Assembly (NCBI GenBank): GCA_030148905.1
Contig: JASBSO010000012.1
Location: forward strand, 1-52,203
Reading direction: 5' to 3'
DNA from: Kordiimonadaceae bacterium
Lineage (GTDB): Bacteria > Pseudomonadota > Alphaproteobacteria > Sphingomonadales > Kordiimonadaceae
Length of the DNA stretch: 52,203 nucleotides
The translations under genes and the position numbers were made by a program. Positions 22,918 to 31,514 of the stretch are shown here, one piece after another (position 1 is the stretch's first letter; each line of letters begins with the position of its first letter). The notes beneath the pieces were generated by a model, which did not search any database, was not told the DNA's origin, and saw nothing but the letters and a program-made list of their open reading frames with translations.

Positions 22918-25846
22918 GGCTGTCTTTAAGCGCGGCAAGCGCGGCAAAGGGCGAGTCAGGGTCGACCGGCTTGTCGCGGCGCTCTTTGCTGCGGTAGGAC
23001 TTTGGCTTGCCGGATGTGCCCGGCTTTCCGCCCCGTCTGGGGTCAGACTTGCCGCCGGATTTCCCTGCTGACTTCCCGCCAGGCTTCCCCCCAGGCTTCC
23101 CCTTGCGTGCGGCGGGTTTGTCCCGCCTTCCAGATTGCCAGCGAAAAACATGGCGCTCGACAAGCGCGGGCTCACCCTCGGCTTCGGCTGGGATGTTGGG
23201 GGTTTCGGCCGTGCTGTCGCCAGCGCGTTCGTCGGCCTTGCCCTCTGATATAGAATCTTCCGGCGCACTCTCTTTTGGCGCACTGTCGTCCTGGGCTGCC
23301 GGTTCAGCGCCTTGCGGCACTGCCAGAGCGTCTTCGCCCGCAATTGCCTCCTCCGAAGCTGCGCCCCCCGAAGTCTGCGCATCCGCGGGTGCCGCATCCT
23401 CAGCGGGCGCCGGGGCGGGTGTCGCGGGCAGTTGCCGCACCTCGTGACCGTAGCCGAGGCTGGCCATGGTCTGGGCAAAGTCATCACCCGACAGGCCAAC
23501 AAGGCCCATGATTTCGGGCGTCACCTCGAACCAGCTGTTGTCGGCGCCGAGCGGTCGTACCGCATCCGCCAGCCGTTCGATCATGTCCATCCGCACGGCC
23601 TTTGTGCCGACCACACGGAACCCCGCAAGCGCATAAAATTCGGGCGGGGCCGAGGCATCCACATCGACCCACACCATGCCGGGGGTCGGCAGCGGCGGCA
23701 GGCTCGCATGATTGCCCGCGAGTGCCCACAAAATCAGCCGCAATTCGGTGGCATGCGGCTTGAGGATCAGCGGGATATAGAGCGATGTCGCCCCAAAGCG
23801 CACACCAAAGCGCCGCAGCCCCTTGCGCGCGTCCTGATCCATTGCCCTGAGGTCAGACTGAACGTCCTGCCGCTCCAGCGTGCCGTAATTTTCCAAAAGC
23901 CTGAACGCAATGCCGCGGGCAATCCCGCTCAATGGGGCGGCACCTTCGGGCGCTTCGGCCTCGCCGTTCAATTCCGCCATCAGCTTCAAAAGCGGTTCAA
24001 GCTTTTCTGCGACCCGCGCGTCGATCCATTCTTGCGCTTTGCGCACCACCAGCTCGGCCTCGTCGGCGTTCAACAGATGCGGTTCGATTAGCACCACCTG
24101 AAAGCCATAACCATTGCCTGCAGGCTTCAGCGCGGCAACCGGGTGCGCGCCCCACATCAGACGCGGGCGCGCAAGCCCCTTGTCCAGATCAAGGGTCAGC
24201 GTTTTAAAGCCGACATTGGCAAACAGCTTGGCCTGGCGCGTCACCTCGGCCCGCAGGGCGGCCTCGGCGGCGGCGTTGAGCATTTTCTGCTCGCCCGCAG
24301 TGGCGCTGATATCGGCTTCAAAGCTGAACGCCTTGAGCGTTCCAATTTCCTGGCCTTCAACCGTGACACGCCCGCTTTGACGATCAACTTGCACGCTCAG
24401 GTCACCCTTTTTGTTCAACGAGCGCAGCAGAACGGCGGTTCGCCGGTCCACAAAACGCTGTGTCAGTTTGTCATGCAGGGCATCGGACAGTTTGTCCTCG
24501 ACGGCGCGCGTCATCTGCGCCCAGTGCCCCCCGTCCGCAAGCCAGCCGCTTCGATGCGCGATATAGGTCCACACACGAATGCTGGAAATCCGGCCCGCCA
24601 ACGTATCTATGTCGCCGTGAATATTGTCAACCCGCTTGACCGCGCGCACGATCAAGTCCTCGTCCACCACGCCTGTGGGGCTTGTCAGGTCTTCAAACAG
24701 CCGTTTGAGAAGCGACAGATGATCACCCGCCGCCAGTTTGCGGAAATCGGGAACCTGACAGATATCCCACAAGATTTTCACCGCCTCAGGCGACGATGTG
24801 CGCGCCAAAATCGCCGGATCATCGGCCATCGCCTTCAGATAGCGCAGATCGTGCGCATCGCGCTGGCGCGACAGGCCGTCCTGTTCGGTTGGGGTCTCCA
24901 GGCTGCGGATCAGGCGCGGGACCGTGCGCATATCCAGCCGGGTGGACCGCCACAGGATCGACTTGACCGGGCTGTAGCTGTGCTCTTCGACCTGCGCAAT
25001 CACCAGCGGGTCCAGCGAATCACCGCCCGACAGGGTAGAAAAGGTGCCGTCGGTCTTATAGCGCCCGGCCCGCCCGGCGATTTGCCCCACCTCGGCGGGC
25101 ATCAGGGTGCGCATATAGCGCCCGTCATATTTGTCGAGCGCCGCCAGCGACAGATGCGCAATGTCCATATTCAGGCCCATGCCGATGGCGTCGGTGGCGA
25201 CCAGATAATCGACCTCGCCCGACTGATACATCGCCACCTGCGCATTGCGGGTTCTGGGGCTGAGCGCCCCCATCACAATCGCGGCCCCGCCCTTGTTGCG
25301 CTTCATCAGCTCGGCCAGGCCGTAAACATCGTGGGCAGAAAACGCCACCACCGCACTGCGGCGCGGCAGGCGGCTCAGCTTCACCGGCTTGGTATAGCTC
25401 AACGTCGAATAGCGCGGCCGGATGGTGATCTCGGCATCGGGCAGCAGACGCGCAATGAGCGGTCGCATGGTCTCGGCCCCCAAAAGCAGCGTCTCGTGCC
25501 GCCCGCGCGTGCCCAGCAGATGTTCGGTAAAGACATGGCCGCGCTCGCGGTCGGCCGCCATTTGAATTTCGTCGATGGCGACAAAATCCACCGGGCGGTG
25601 CCGGGGCATCGCCTCCACCGTGGCCAGCCAGTAGCGTGCGCCTTCGGGGACAATCCGTTCTTCCCCGGTGATCAGCGCGACCTGGCCGCGCCCCTTCACC
25701 GCGACCACGCGGTCATACACCTCGCGCGCCAAAAGCCGCAGCGGAAACCCCATCATGCCCGAGGTGTAGGACAGCATACGCTCGATCGCATAATGGGTCT
25801 TGCCGGTATTGGTCGGCCCAAGGACAGCTTTGAGGATGTGCGACAT
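22904..25846 (-). CDS. Suv3-like superfamily 2 RNA helicase with Lys/Gly-rich tail
   Basis: A 980-residue helicase. The N-terminus gives Walker A as LGPTNTGKTHYAIERML (about residues 8-16), motif II as AIDEIQM, and the second RecA domain with ATDAIGMGLN and QIAGRAGRY. This is the mitochondrial Suv3/MgpS group. A long middle helical region follows, then an acidic low-complexity linker (Ala/Glu/Asp-rich, about 810-900) and a basic tail with repeats of GKPGGKP/GKSGGKS, probably RNA-binding. The start is the ATG at 25846 (MSHILKAVLGP) because family members begin there. The downstream S4 protein overlaps its end, suggesting a joint role in RNA turnover or ribosome rescue. Confidence 0.92.
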   Translation of the reverse strand: MSHILKAVLGPTNTGKTHYAIERMLSYTSGMMGFPLRLLAREVYDRVVAVKGRGQVALITGEERIVPEGARYWLATVEAMPRHRPVDFVAIDEIQMAADRERGHVFTEHLLGTRGRHETLLLGAETMRPLIARLLPDAEITIRPRYSTLSYTKPVKLSRLPRRSAVVAFSAHDVYGLAELMKRNKGGAAIVMGALSPRTRNAQVAMYQSGEVDYLVATDAIGMGLNMDIAHLSLAALDKYDGRYMRTLMPAEVGQIAGRAGRYKTDGTFSTLSGGDSLDPLVIAQVEEHSYSPVKSILWRSTRLDMRTVPRLIRSLETPTEQDGLSRQRDAHDLRYLKAMADDPAILARTSSPEAVKILWDICQVPDFRKLAAGDHLSLLKRLFEDLTSPTGVVDEDLIVRAVKRVDNIHGDIDTLAGRISSIRVWTYIAHRSGWLADGGHWAQMTRAVEDKLSDALHDKLTQRFVDRRTAVLLRSLNKKGDLSVQVDRQSGRVTVEGQEIGTLKAFSFEADISATAGEQKMLNAAAEAALRAEVTRQAKLFANVGFKTLTLDLDKGLARPRLMWGAHPVAALKPAGNGYGFQVVLIEPHLLNADEAELVVRKAQEWIDARVAEKLEPLLKLMAELNGEAEAPEGAAPLSGIARGIAFRLLENYGTLERQDVQSDLRAMDQDARKGLRRFGVRFGATSLYIPLILKPHATELRLILWALAGNHASLPPLPTPGMVWVDVDASAPPEFYALAGFRVVGTKAVRMDMIERLADAVRPLGADNSWFEVTPEIMGLVGLSGDDFAQTMASLGYGHEVRQLPATPAPAPAEDAAPADAQTSGGAASEEAIAGEDALAVPQGAEPAAQDDSAPKESAPEDSISEGKADERAGDSTAETPNIPAEAEGEPALVERHVFRWQSGRRDKPAARKGKPGGKPGGKSAGKSGGKSDPRRGGKPGTSGKPKSYRSKERRDKPVDPDSPFAALAALKDSLGKK

Positions 25847-25980
25847 GGAGAATGGCTTTGAGGGTGATGGCGTCAAGAAGGAATAAGGGTCAGAGCATAT
25901 ACTGGCCTACAAATAGCGTTTCCTCGTGCCGTTGTGCACCCTATAGTCAGGATGAATTTGGTTTTTTCGGGGGATTGGTC

Positions 25981-27702
25981 ATGAAACACACGGCTGTATC
26001 GCGGCGCGGATTTATCAAAGGCTCTGCAGCGCTGGGCGGCATGGCGGTTGCGGGCTCGGCGCTGGGGCAGGACGACGCCGGTTTTGCACTGGACGCAGCC
26101 GGGCAAGCTGCGGTCGAGGCCAGCCACGGCGTCGACTATAGCGACGCCGAATGGGCGCAAATGCTGGCCGGATATGATGACGTGCTGGAGCGCATCCAGG
26201 CGCGCCGGACCGGCATAACCCTTGAAAACACCCATGCCCCGGCGCTGACCTTCGACCCGCGCCTGCCGGGCCGGACCTATCACCGTCAGGCCAACACGGT
26301 GGAGACCGTTGGCGCGGTTGGCGATATCCCGACAAGCGACGCGGACATTGCCTTTGCCACCACGGTGGAGCACGGCGCGTGGATCCGCGCAGGGGCACTC
26401 ACCAGCCTACGGCTGACCGAGATTTATCTTGACCGGATTGCCCGCCTGGCACCAGCGCTTGAAAATTTTGTCACCGTCACCGCCGATCTGGCGCGCCGCG
26501 AAGCGCGCAAAGCCGACGAGGAACTGGCCCAGGGCCGCGACCGCGGGCCGCTGCACGGCATTCCCTATGCGCTGAAAGACCTGGCTGACACCGCCGGCAT
26601 CCGCACCACCTGGGGGGCCGCCCCCTGGGCCGACCGGGTGGCCGAAAGCGATGCGACCATCGTCACCAAATTGCGCGATGCGGGGGCGGTATTGCTGGGC
26701 AAAACCACATTGGGGGCACTGGCTTACGGCGACCGCTGGTTTGGCGGGCTGACCCGCAACCCCTGGGCTCCCGACGAAGGCTCATCGGGCTCGTCGGCGG
26801 GCTCAGCCTCGGCGACGGCGGCGGCGCTGTGTTCGTTTTCCATCGGAACCGAAACGCTGGGCTCGATCGTCAGCCCCTCGACCCGCTGCGGGGTGACGGG
26901 CCTGCGCCCCACCTTTGGCCGCGTTAGCCGGGCGGGGGCGATGGCGCTCTGTTGGTCGCTGGATAAATTTGGCCCCATCTGCCGGGGGGTTGAGGACACC
27001 GCGCTCGTTTTGGCGGCGATCAATGGCTATGATCCGGGCGACGCGAGCTCGCTGCAATGGGGCTTCACCTATGAAGGCACGCTTGCTGACCAGGGGGTGA
27101 CCATCGGCTATGACCCGGCCTGGTATGAAGAGGCCACCGACACCGACCGCGCGGTGCTGGAGATGATCCGGTCCATGGGTTACCGCACCCGCGAGATCCG
27201 CCTTGAGGACCGGCCTTACGGGGCGCTGATTACCCAGCTGGAAGCCGAGGCAGCCGCCGCCTTTGAAGAGCTGGTGCTGAGCGGTCAGGACGACCTGATG
27301 GCCTGGCAGGACGACCGCGCCTGGCCCAACACCTTTCGCCAGGCACGGCTGATTTCGATGATCGAGCTGATCCAGGCGGACCGGCTACGCCGCGTGGTGA
27401 TGCAGGATATGGCGGCGGTCTATGATATGGTCGATGTGATTGCCTGCCCCAATTTTGCCGGCAATATGCTGGTGATCACCAATTTCACCGGCACGCCGTC
27501 ACTGACCTTGCCGGTGGGCTTTGAAGACCGCGCGCTGGCGCCGCGTACCGGCGAAGCGGGGGCCGAGCCGGGGCCGGTCACCCGGCTGCCGCATACCTTT
27601 ACCCTGTGGGGCAATATGTTCCGCGAGGATCAGATTTTGGGCGTCGGGCGGCGCCTTGAGGCGCGGATCAATTTCCGCACCAACCGACCGTCCTTACCGT
27701 AA
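25981..27702 (+). CDS. Tat-exported amidase-signature enzyme
   Basis: A 573-residue protein with a twin-arginine signal (SRRGFIKGSAALGG; hydrophobic stretch to about residue 28). The amidase signature is complete: the catalytic Lys in YALKDLADTAG, and the Gly/Ser-rich core DEGSSGSSAGSASATA with the cis-Ser and nucleophilic Ser, followed by SIGTETLGSIVSPS. It hydrolyses an amide bond in the periplasm; the substrate is unknown. GGGGGA lies seven bases before the ATG. Two tandem PAS-like genes follow within 40 bases, so a common transcript is likely. Confidence 0.92.
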   Translation: MKHTAVSRRGFIKGSAALGGMAVAGSALGQDDAGFALDAAGQAAVEASHGVDYSDAEWAQMLAGYDDVLERIQARRTGITLENTHAPALTFDPRLPGRTYHRQANTVETVGAVGDIPTSDADIAFATTVEHGAWIRAGALTSLRLTEIYLDRIARLAPALENFVTVTADLARREARKADEELAQGRDRGPLHGIPYALKDLADTAGIRTTWGAAPWADRVAESDATIVTKLRDAGAVLLGKTTLGALAYGDRWFGGLTRNPWAPDEGSSGSSAGSASATAAALCSFSIGTETLGSIVSPSTRCGVTGLRPTFGRVSRAGAMALCWSLDKFGPICRGVEDTALVLAAINGYDPGDASSLQWGFTYEGTLADQGVTIGYDPAWYEEATDTDRAVLEMIRSMGYRTREIRLEDRPYGALITQLEAEAAAAFEELVLSGQDDLMAWQDDRAWPNTFRQARLISMIELIQADRLRRVVMQDMAAVYDMVDVIACPNFAGNMLVITNFTGTPSLTLPVGFEDRALAPRTGEAGAEPGPVTRLPHTFTLWGNMFREDQILGVGRRLEARINFRTNRPSLP

Positions 27703-27739
27703 GAGGGCATCGAAGGCAGCAAGACCGGGGGAGACGGCA

Positions 27740-28213
27740 ATGCGTAAGGAGCCAGAGCAAACCGCAACGAATGTGCACTCGCTTCGCTGGTTGTTTGACA
27801 ATGTCCCCGACCACGCGGTGACGCGTTATGTGCGCAGCCTGACGCGCGACCCCAAGGGCGTGGCCAACACCCCCAGCCCGGCCAGCCATGCCGACGCCCT
27901 GCCCTTCATGTATCTGTTTGCGGCCGAGCCCGGCACCTACCGCTGTACGTATATGGGCAGCGAGGTCGAGCAATATCTGGGCATGAGCGCTGCCGTCGGC
28001 AAAACGCTGGACGACATTGTCCCGCGCGGGCGAGTGCAGGAGCGCTATGACGGCCTCAAGGCCATTCACCGCGGCGGCTTTGCGCTGGTGGCCACCAACA
28101 CCATTATCGGCCCACACGGCGGCCATGTGCACGCGGCCTTTGTCGGGCTGCCGCTTAGGGCTGAGCATGCCTCGGACGTGATGTGTTTTCTGGTGCCGTG
28201 GCGCGAAGACTGA
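27740..28213 (+). CDS. Solo PAS-like protein A of a tandem pair
   Basis: A 157-residue soluble protein with no other domain. The order is a helix (SLRWLFDNVPDHAVTRYV), a beta segment ALPFMYLFAAEPGTYRCTYMG, a helix GSEVEQYLGMS, the connector GKTLDDIVPRGRVQERYDGL, and C-terminal strands ending VMCFLVPW. This is a PAS-like fold of the small PAS_5 sort. GGGGGA precedes the ATG. It follows the amidase stop after 37 bases and is closely similar to the next gene, from which it probably arose by duplication. The ligand and role are unknown. Confidence 0.7.
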   Translation: MRKEPEQTATNVHSLRWLFDNVPDHAVTRYVRSLTRDPKGVANTPSPASHADALPFMYLFAAEPGTYRCTYMGSEVEQYLGMSAAVGKTLDDIVPRGRVQERYDGLKAIHRGGFALVATNTIIGPHGGHVHAAFVGLPLRAEHASDVMCFLVPWRED

Positions 28214-28230
28214 AGCGAGAGGCCCCTGCC

Positions 28231-28710
28231 GTGACACGCCATGAACCCCAACAAAGCGACACGGTTCTGCGCACGCTGGACTGGCTGGTGGAAGCGGTCC
28301 CCGGCCACGCGGTGACACAGTTTCTATGCGCGCATGACATCGGCCCGGACGGCCTGACCACCACACCCAGCCCGGCACACCACGCCGATGCGCTGCCGTT
28401 TATGTATATGTTCAAGGCCGAGCCCGGCACCTTTCGCTGCACCTATATGGGCTCGCGCGTTGAGCAGTTTCTGGGCATGACCGACGCGTTGGGCAAAACG
28501 CTGGAGGAAGCGCTGCCGCCCGAGCGGATCCCCGAGCGCTATCAGGGCCTGATGGCCGTTCATCAGGGGCGCCGGGCGTTTGTCGCCACCAATGTGGTGA
28601 TGGGGGCGCACGGCGGCAAGGTCGCGGTTGCCTTTGTGGGCGTGCCACTCAGCGTCGATCACAGTTCGGACGTGCTGTGTTTTCTGGTCCCGTGGCGCGC
28701 GGATGATTGA
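28231..28710 (+). CDS. Solo PAS-like protein B of a tandem pair
   Basis: A 159-residue paralogue of the gene just upstream. Shared stretches include TPSPAHHADALPFMYMF (against ASHADALPFMYLF), FRCTYMGSRVEQFLGM, and the end SSDVLCFLVPWR. The start is GTG with GAGAGG eight bases before; the 17-base spacing to the previous stop implies co-translation. The helix-turn between the conserved strands carries a different charge pattern from copy A, so the two may differ in ligand or partner. It ends before a strong bidirectional terminator. Confidence 0.72.
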   Translation: MTRHEPQQSDTVLRTLDWLVEAVPGHAVTQFLCAHDIGPDGLTTTPSPAHHADALPFMYMFKAEPGTFRCTYMGSRVEQFLGMTDALGKTLEEALPPERIPERYQGLMAVHQGRRAFVATNVVMGAHGGKVAVAFVGVPLSVDHSSDVLCFLVPWRADD

Positions 28711-28791
28711 CATTCTAAGTATCGCATGCGGCTGGCATTTGACGCGCATATCCGTCTTGAAAGACTTGCACACGCCGGTTCAAACGGCAAA

Positions 28792-28820
28792 AAGGCCGGG
28801 CGCATGATGCACCCGGCCTT
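28792..28820. terminator. Bidirectional intrinsic terminator
   Basis: Nine-base arms AAGGCCGGG/CCCGGCCTT around an 11-base loop, between the convergent PAS-like gene and the DUF417 gene. On the minus strand it is followed by TTTTTGCCG, 30 bases past the DUF417 stop. Confidence 0.85.
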
Positions 28821-28849
28821 GAGAGAAAGATCATTTTAGACGATAAGGC

Positions 28850-29344
28850 TTAGCCGCGCTCGACCGCGTCAAGGCTTTCATTCAGCGCCACCAGCGACGC
28901 CGCCAGCAGCACCAGGTCTTTCAGCAGAAACTGACCGGGCAGGACCGAGATACCAAGCCCGCCGACCGAGGCTTCAAACACGCCGGGCGTGGTGAAGAAA
29001 AAGCTGAAGGTCAGCAGGAAAGTGGCAACGGCGCCCGCCGCTCCGGCAACCGCCAGCTTGGGCGAGACAAAGCGGCCAAGCAGCAGCACCGCGATAAGGA
29101 GTTCGACCGTGCCGATGAGGTTGGAAGCGGTCTGCGTTTCAAACAGCATCAGCAGAAAGCGGATGAACGGGCTGTTGCCGATCAGGCCTTCGATGGCACC
29201 GGCTTCATAGGCGGTAAATTTCATCCCGCCAAACCACAAAAAGGTAATCGGCAGGGCAAGATATAAGCCCTTTTGACCAAGCAAGCGGATCGCACCGCGC
29301 AGGCTGTAATCGGAATTGGTTGGGGTTTGGGTGGTGTGTGTCAT
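28850..29344 (-). CDS. DUF417 (YkgB/RclC-like) inner-membrane protein
   Basis: A 164-residue protein with four hydrophobic segments; the N-terminal pattern LYLALPITFLWFGGMKFTAYEAGAIEGL is characteristic of DUF417, to which E. coli RclC of the reactive-chlorine response belongs. I start at the ATG at 29344 (MTHTTQTP), with AGGA at good spacing; the frame goes on upstream through the promoter region. It faces the TetR gene across a strong inverted repeat and is very likely repressed by it. A role in oxidative or chlorine stress is only an inference from RclC. Confidence 0.85.
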   Translation of the reverse strand: MTHTTQTPTNSDYSLRGAIRLLGQKGLYLALPITFLWFGGMKFTAYEAGAIEGLIGNSPFIRFLLMLFETQTASNLIGTVELLIAVLLLGRFVSPKLAVAGAAGAVATFLLTFSFFFTTPGVFEASVGGLGISVLPGQFLLKDLVLLAASLVALNESLDAVERG

Positions 29345-29423
29345 GGGTTTCAGTCCTGAGTTTGTGAGTTTCAAAATCTTTTGCCGGGCCCGCTTTTCGC
29401 TATTGAGCGCGGCGATGGGGTAA

Positions 29424-29452
29424 GATATATTTGTTACCGACTGTTCCGTCAA
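29424..29452 (-). promoter_or_regulatory. Sigma-70 promoter of the DUF417 gene
   Basis: On the minus strand TTGACG (29452-29447) and TATATC (29429-29424) are separated by exactly 17 bases. The left arm of the TetR-type operator fills the spacer, so bound repressor would block RNA polymerase. Confidence 0.7.
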
Positions 29453-29484
29453 TTATTAATTACGGACTATTCGGTAACAAATAT
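29427..29484. promoter_or_regulatory. Operator between DUF417 and tetR genes
   Basis: An inverted repeat with 14-base perfect outer arms (29427-29440 and 29471-29484, ATATTTGTTACCGA and its complement). Including the imperfect inner part, each arm resembles a TetR half-operator pair around ACCGA/TCCGT. It sits between divergent genes and is the obvious binding site for the neighbouring TetR-family protein. Confidence 0.82.
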
Positions 29485-29542
29485 GCGAGCACCTTGTGTT
29501 CGGCATCAAAGCCGCACAGGGTTGATAAAACAGGAGACCGTC

Positions 29543-30103
29543 ATGCCCAGACCCCGTGGTTTTGATGCCGATGCAGCACTGGATGCGATCAAGGCGACCT
29601 TTTGGACTTATGGATATGAAGGCACATCGATCCAGCGCCTTGAGGACGCAACCGGTCTGAAAAAACAAAGCCTGTACCGGCTATACGGCGACAAGCGCGG
29701 CATGTATCTGGCGGCGCTGAAGGCCTATGACGAGCATGAAAATGCCGCCGCCATCGACACCCTAACCGCCGAGGGGTCGGCCCGCGACCGGCTGAAGCGC
29801 CTGTTTACAAGCCTCATTGACGACGCTGACCCGCGCGGCTGTTTGATGTGCAATGCCGGCACCGACCAGGCGGCGCTGGACGATGGCTCGGGCGCGGCGG
29901 TGCGCGCCATGCTGAGCCGCCTGCGTCAGGCCTTTGAGGCGGCATTGGGCGCGCTTGACGACTACCGGCAGGACGACCGGTTGCGGGCCGGAAAAGCCGC
30001 CGCGCTTGTGGCCAGCTATATCGGCCTGCGCGTGCTGATCAAGGCGGGCGAACCCGCCGACCGCCTGCACGCGCTGGTTGCTGATATCATGAAGAGCCTG
30101 TAA
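29543..30103 (+). CDS. TetR-family transcriptional repressor
   Basis: A 186-residue regulator. The N-terminal HTH reads FWTYGYEGTSIQRLEDATGLKKQSLYRLYGDKRGMYLAAL, shown here as two motifs (YEGTSIQRLEDATGL and KKQSLYRLYGDKRG), close to the YxaF/NemR-like group of TetR proteins. The C-terminal ligand-binding part contains RGCLMCNAGTDQAAL, with two cysteines that could sense a redox or electrophile signal, as in NemR. CAGGAGA precedes the ATG. It faces the DUF417 gene and probably represses both genes through the shared operator. Confidence 0.9.
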   Translation: MPRPRGFDADAALDAIKATFWTYGYEGTSIQRLEDATGLKKQSLYRLYGDKRGMYLAALKAYDEHENAAAIDTLTAEGSARDRLKRLFTSLIDDADPRGCLMCNAGTDQAALDDGSGAAVRAMLSRLRQAFEAALGALDDYRQDDRLRAGKAAALVASYIGLRVLIKAGEPADRLHALVADIMKSL

Positions 30104-30107
30104 CCGT

Positions 30108-30869
30108 TCAGGCGTATTTGGGGGCGCGTTTTTCCATCATCGCGGCGACGCTTTCGGCAAAATCGGGCGAGGCAAGCTGCTCGCCAAAGATTTGCGCTTC
30201 GGTGGCCATATGCGATGCAACCGCGGCGCGCTGATGGCGGATCAGCGCCTTGGAGCGTTTGAGCGCCGTCGGTGCCGCAGCGGCAACGCTGGCGGCGATC
30301 GTGCCAACCTCGTCCATCAAGGCGCTGTCGTCAAAGACCCGCGCAACCAGGCCGTATTGGTGGGCCTCGTCGGCGCTGAGCGTCCGCCCGGCAAGCAAGA
30401 TATCATTGGCAATAGCCATCCCCACCGATGCCGGCAGCAGCATGGACGACGCGGCCTCGGGCACCAGACCCAGCTTGACAAAGGGCGCGCTGAAGGTGGC
30501 GCTTTTGCCGGCATAGACCAGATCACAGTGCAGCAGCATGGTCAGCCCAACGCCGATGGCCATACCGTTAACGGCGGCGATCAACGGCTTGGGGCAACTG
30601 CTGATCGCGTCCAGAAACTGTCCAACCGGCGGGGTGTCATGGTCCGACCGGTTGCCGCTGGCAAAATCCATCAGGTCATTGCCTGCCGTAAAACTGTCGC
30701 CCACGCCGGTGATCACCAGCGCCCGCAGGCTGTTATCGGTGCCGTATGACCGGATCGCATCCGCCATGGCCTGATACATCGCCTGGGTGATGGCATTCTT
30801 TTTCTCGGGCCGGTGAAGCGTCACCGTCCGGATGCCGCCCGCGTCTGATACTGTGATGCTGTCGGTCAT
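30108..30869 (-). CDS. Enoyl-CoA hydratase/isomerase (crotonase) family protein
   Basis: A 253-residue crotonase. The oxyanion-hole segments are VGDSFTAGNDLMDFASG and NGMAIGVGLTMLLHCDLVYA, and the start VTLHRPEKKNAIT is a typical crotonase entry motif. The residue where crotonases hold the catalytic Glu reads LGLVPEAASSMLLP, keeping Glu. Co-transcribed with the upstream marR (stop and start overlap by four bases), it is probably controlled by it. Only five bases separate it from the convergent tetR gene. Confidence 0.92.
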   Translation of the reverse strand: MTDSITVSDAGGIRTVTLHRPEKKNAITQAMYQAMADAIRSYGTDNSLRALVITGVGDSFTAGNDLMDFASGNRSDHDTPPVGQFLDAISSCPKPLIAAVNGMAIGVGLTMLLHCDLVYAGKSATFSAPFVKLGLVPEAASSMLLPASVGMAIANDILLAGRTLSADEAHQYGLVARVFDDSALMDEVGTIAASVAAAAPTALKRSKALIRHQRAAVASHMATEAQIFGEQLASPDFAESVAAMMEKRAPKYA

Positions 30870-31345
30870 GCCTTTGTCCTTTCTTGAAATTGCTGAAACG
30901 CGGCGGCCGCGTGGCTATTGATGATGTCTGCGCCATTCTCGGCGGCGTGGGTCAAAAACCGCGCGATGATCTTTTGCTCGCCCGCAGTGAAGGGCGCAAG
31001 CAAGGCCGCATTGATCCGCTGCGTACCCTCTGCCGTTGCTTCGGCGGCGCGTCGGCCCGCATCCCCAATCGAAATGATCGTGCTTCGGCCATCCGTTGGG
31101 CAGGGCTGACGCGTTACCAATTCCGCAGCCACCATGCGGTCGATCAACCCGGTCAAGCTGGACTTGCCCATATTCAGACGTGCCGCAATCGCCGAAATCG
31201 GCTGGCGGTCGCGTTTGACAAGCGCAAACAGCACCGCCTGCTGCGTCGCGGTCAGCCCAGTATGCGCCTTCAGTGCATGATCCGCCGCCCGAAACAAGGC
31301 CCCATGCGCCCTTTGCAGCGCGTGAAAAACCCGAAATGATGTCAT
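30866..31345 (-). CDS. MarR-family transcriptional regulator
   Basis: A 159-residue winged-helix protein: ALVKRDRQPISAIAARLNMGKSSLTGLIDRM forms the HTH (ISAIAARLNMGKSSLTGLID) and LVTRQPCPTDGRSTIISI the wing with the DxRS motif. N- and C-terminal helices provide dimerisation. No Shine-Dalgarno is seen before the ATG, whose transcript begins just beyond a 26-bp palindrome (31349-31374). It probably regulates itself and the crotonase gene. Confidence 0.9.
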   Translation of the reverse strand: MTSFRVFHALQRAHGALFRAADHALKAHTGLTATQQAVLFALVKRDRQPISAIAARLNMGKSSLTGLIDRMVAAELVTRQPCPTDGRSTIISIGDAGRRAAEATAEGTQRINAALLAPFTAGEQKIIARFLTHAAENGADIINSHAAAAFQQFQERTKA

Positions 31346-31348
31346 ATA

Positions 31349-31374
31349 TATTTAGTTCGCATATGAATTAAATA
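31349..31374. promoter_or_regulatory. Likely MarR operator
   Basis: A 26-base inverted repeat with ten-base arms TATTTAGTTC and GAATTAAATA (nine of ten bases match) around GCATAT. It lies four bases before the marR start and upstream of the divergent PAS-like gene. MarR dimers bind such AT-rich palindromes. Confidence 0.75.
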
Positions 31375-31514
31375 GAATCAATAGCGATCAGGACATGCGA
31401 ATGTGTATGTCCACCGCCCAAGGCGCGGGCGGGTTTTCTGTGGCCTTCGCGGCTGCGGGATTTTATGGTGCGCGTCGCACCGATGATTTCCCTTGTGGGC
31501 AATGAGGTTACACC

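Noticed and set aside
22918-23502. N-terminal extension of the S4 protein
   Set aside because: This part is Arg/Pro-rich and lies antiparallel in frame to nothing known; it is a frame shadow of the helicase low-complexity tail.
24143-25861. A 572-codon plus-strand frame opposite the helicase
   Set aside because: It is rich in His, Arg, Gln and Pro, the usual shadow pattern of GC-rich genes. The opposite strand encodes an unmistakable helicase.
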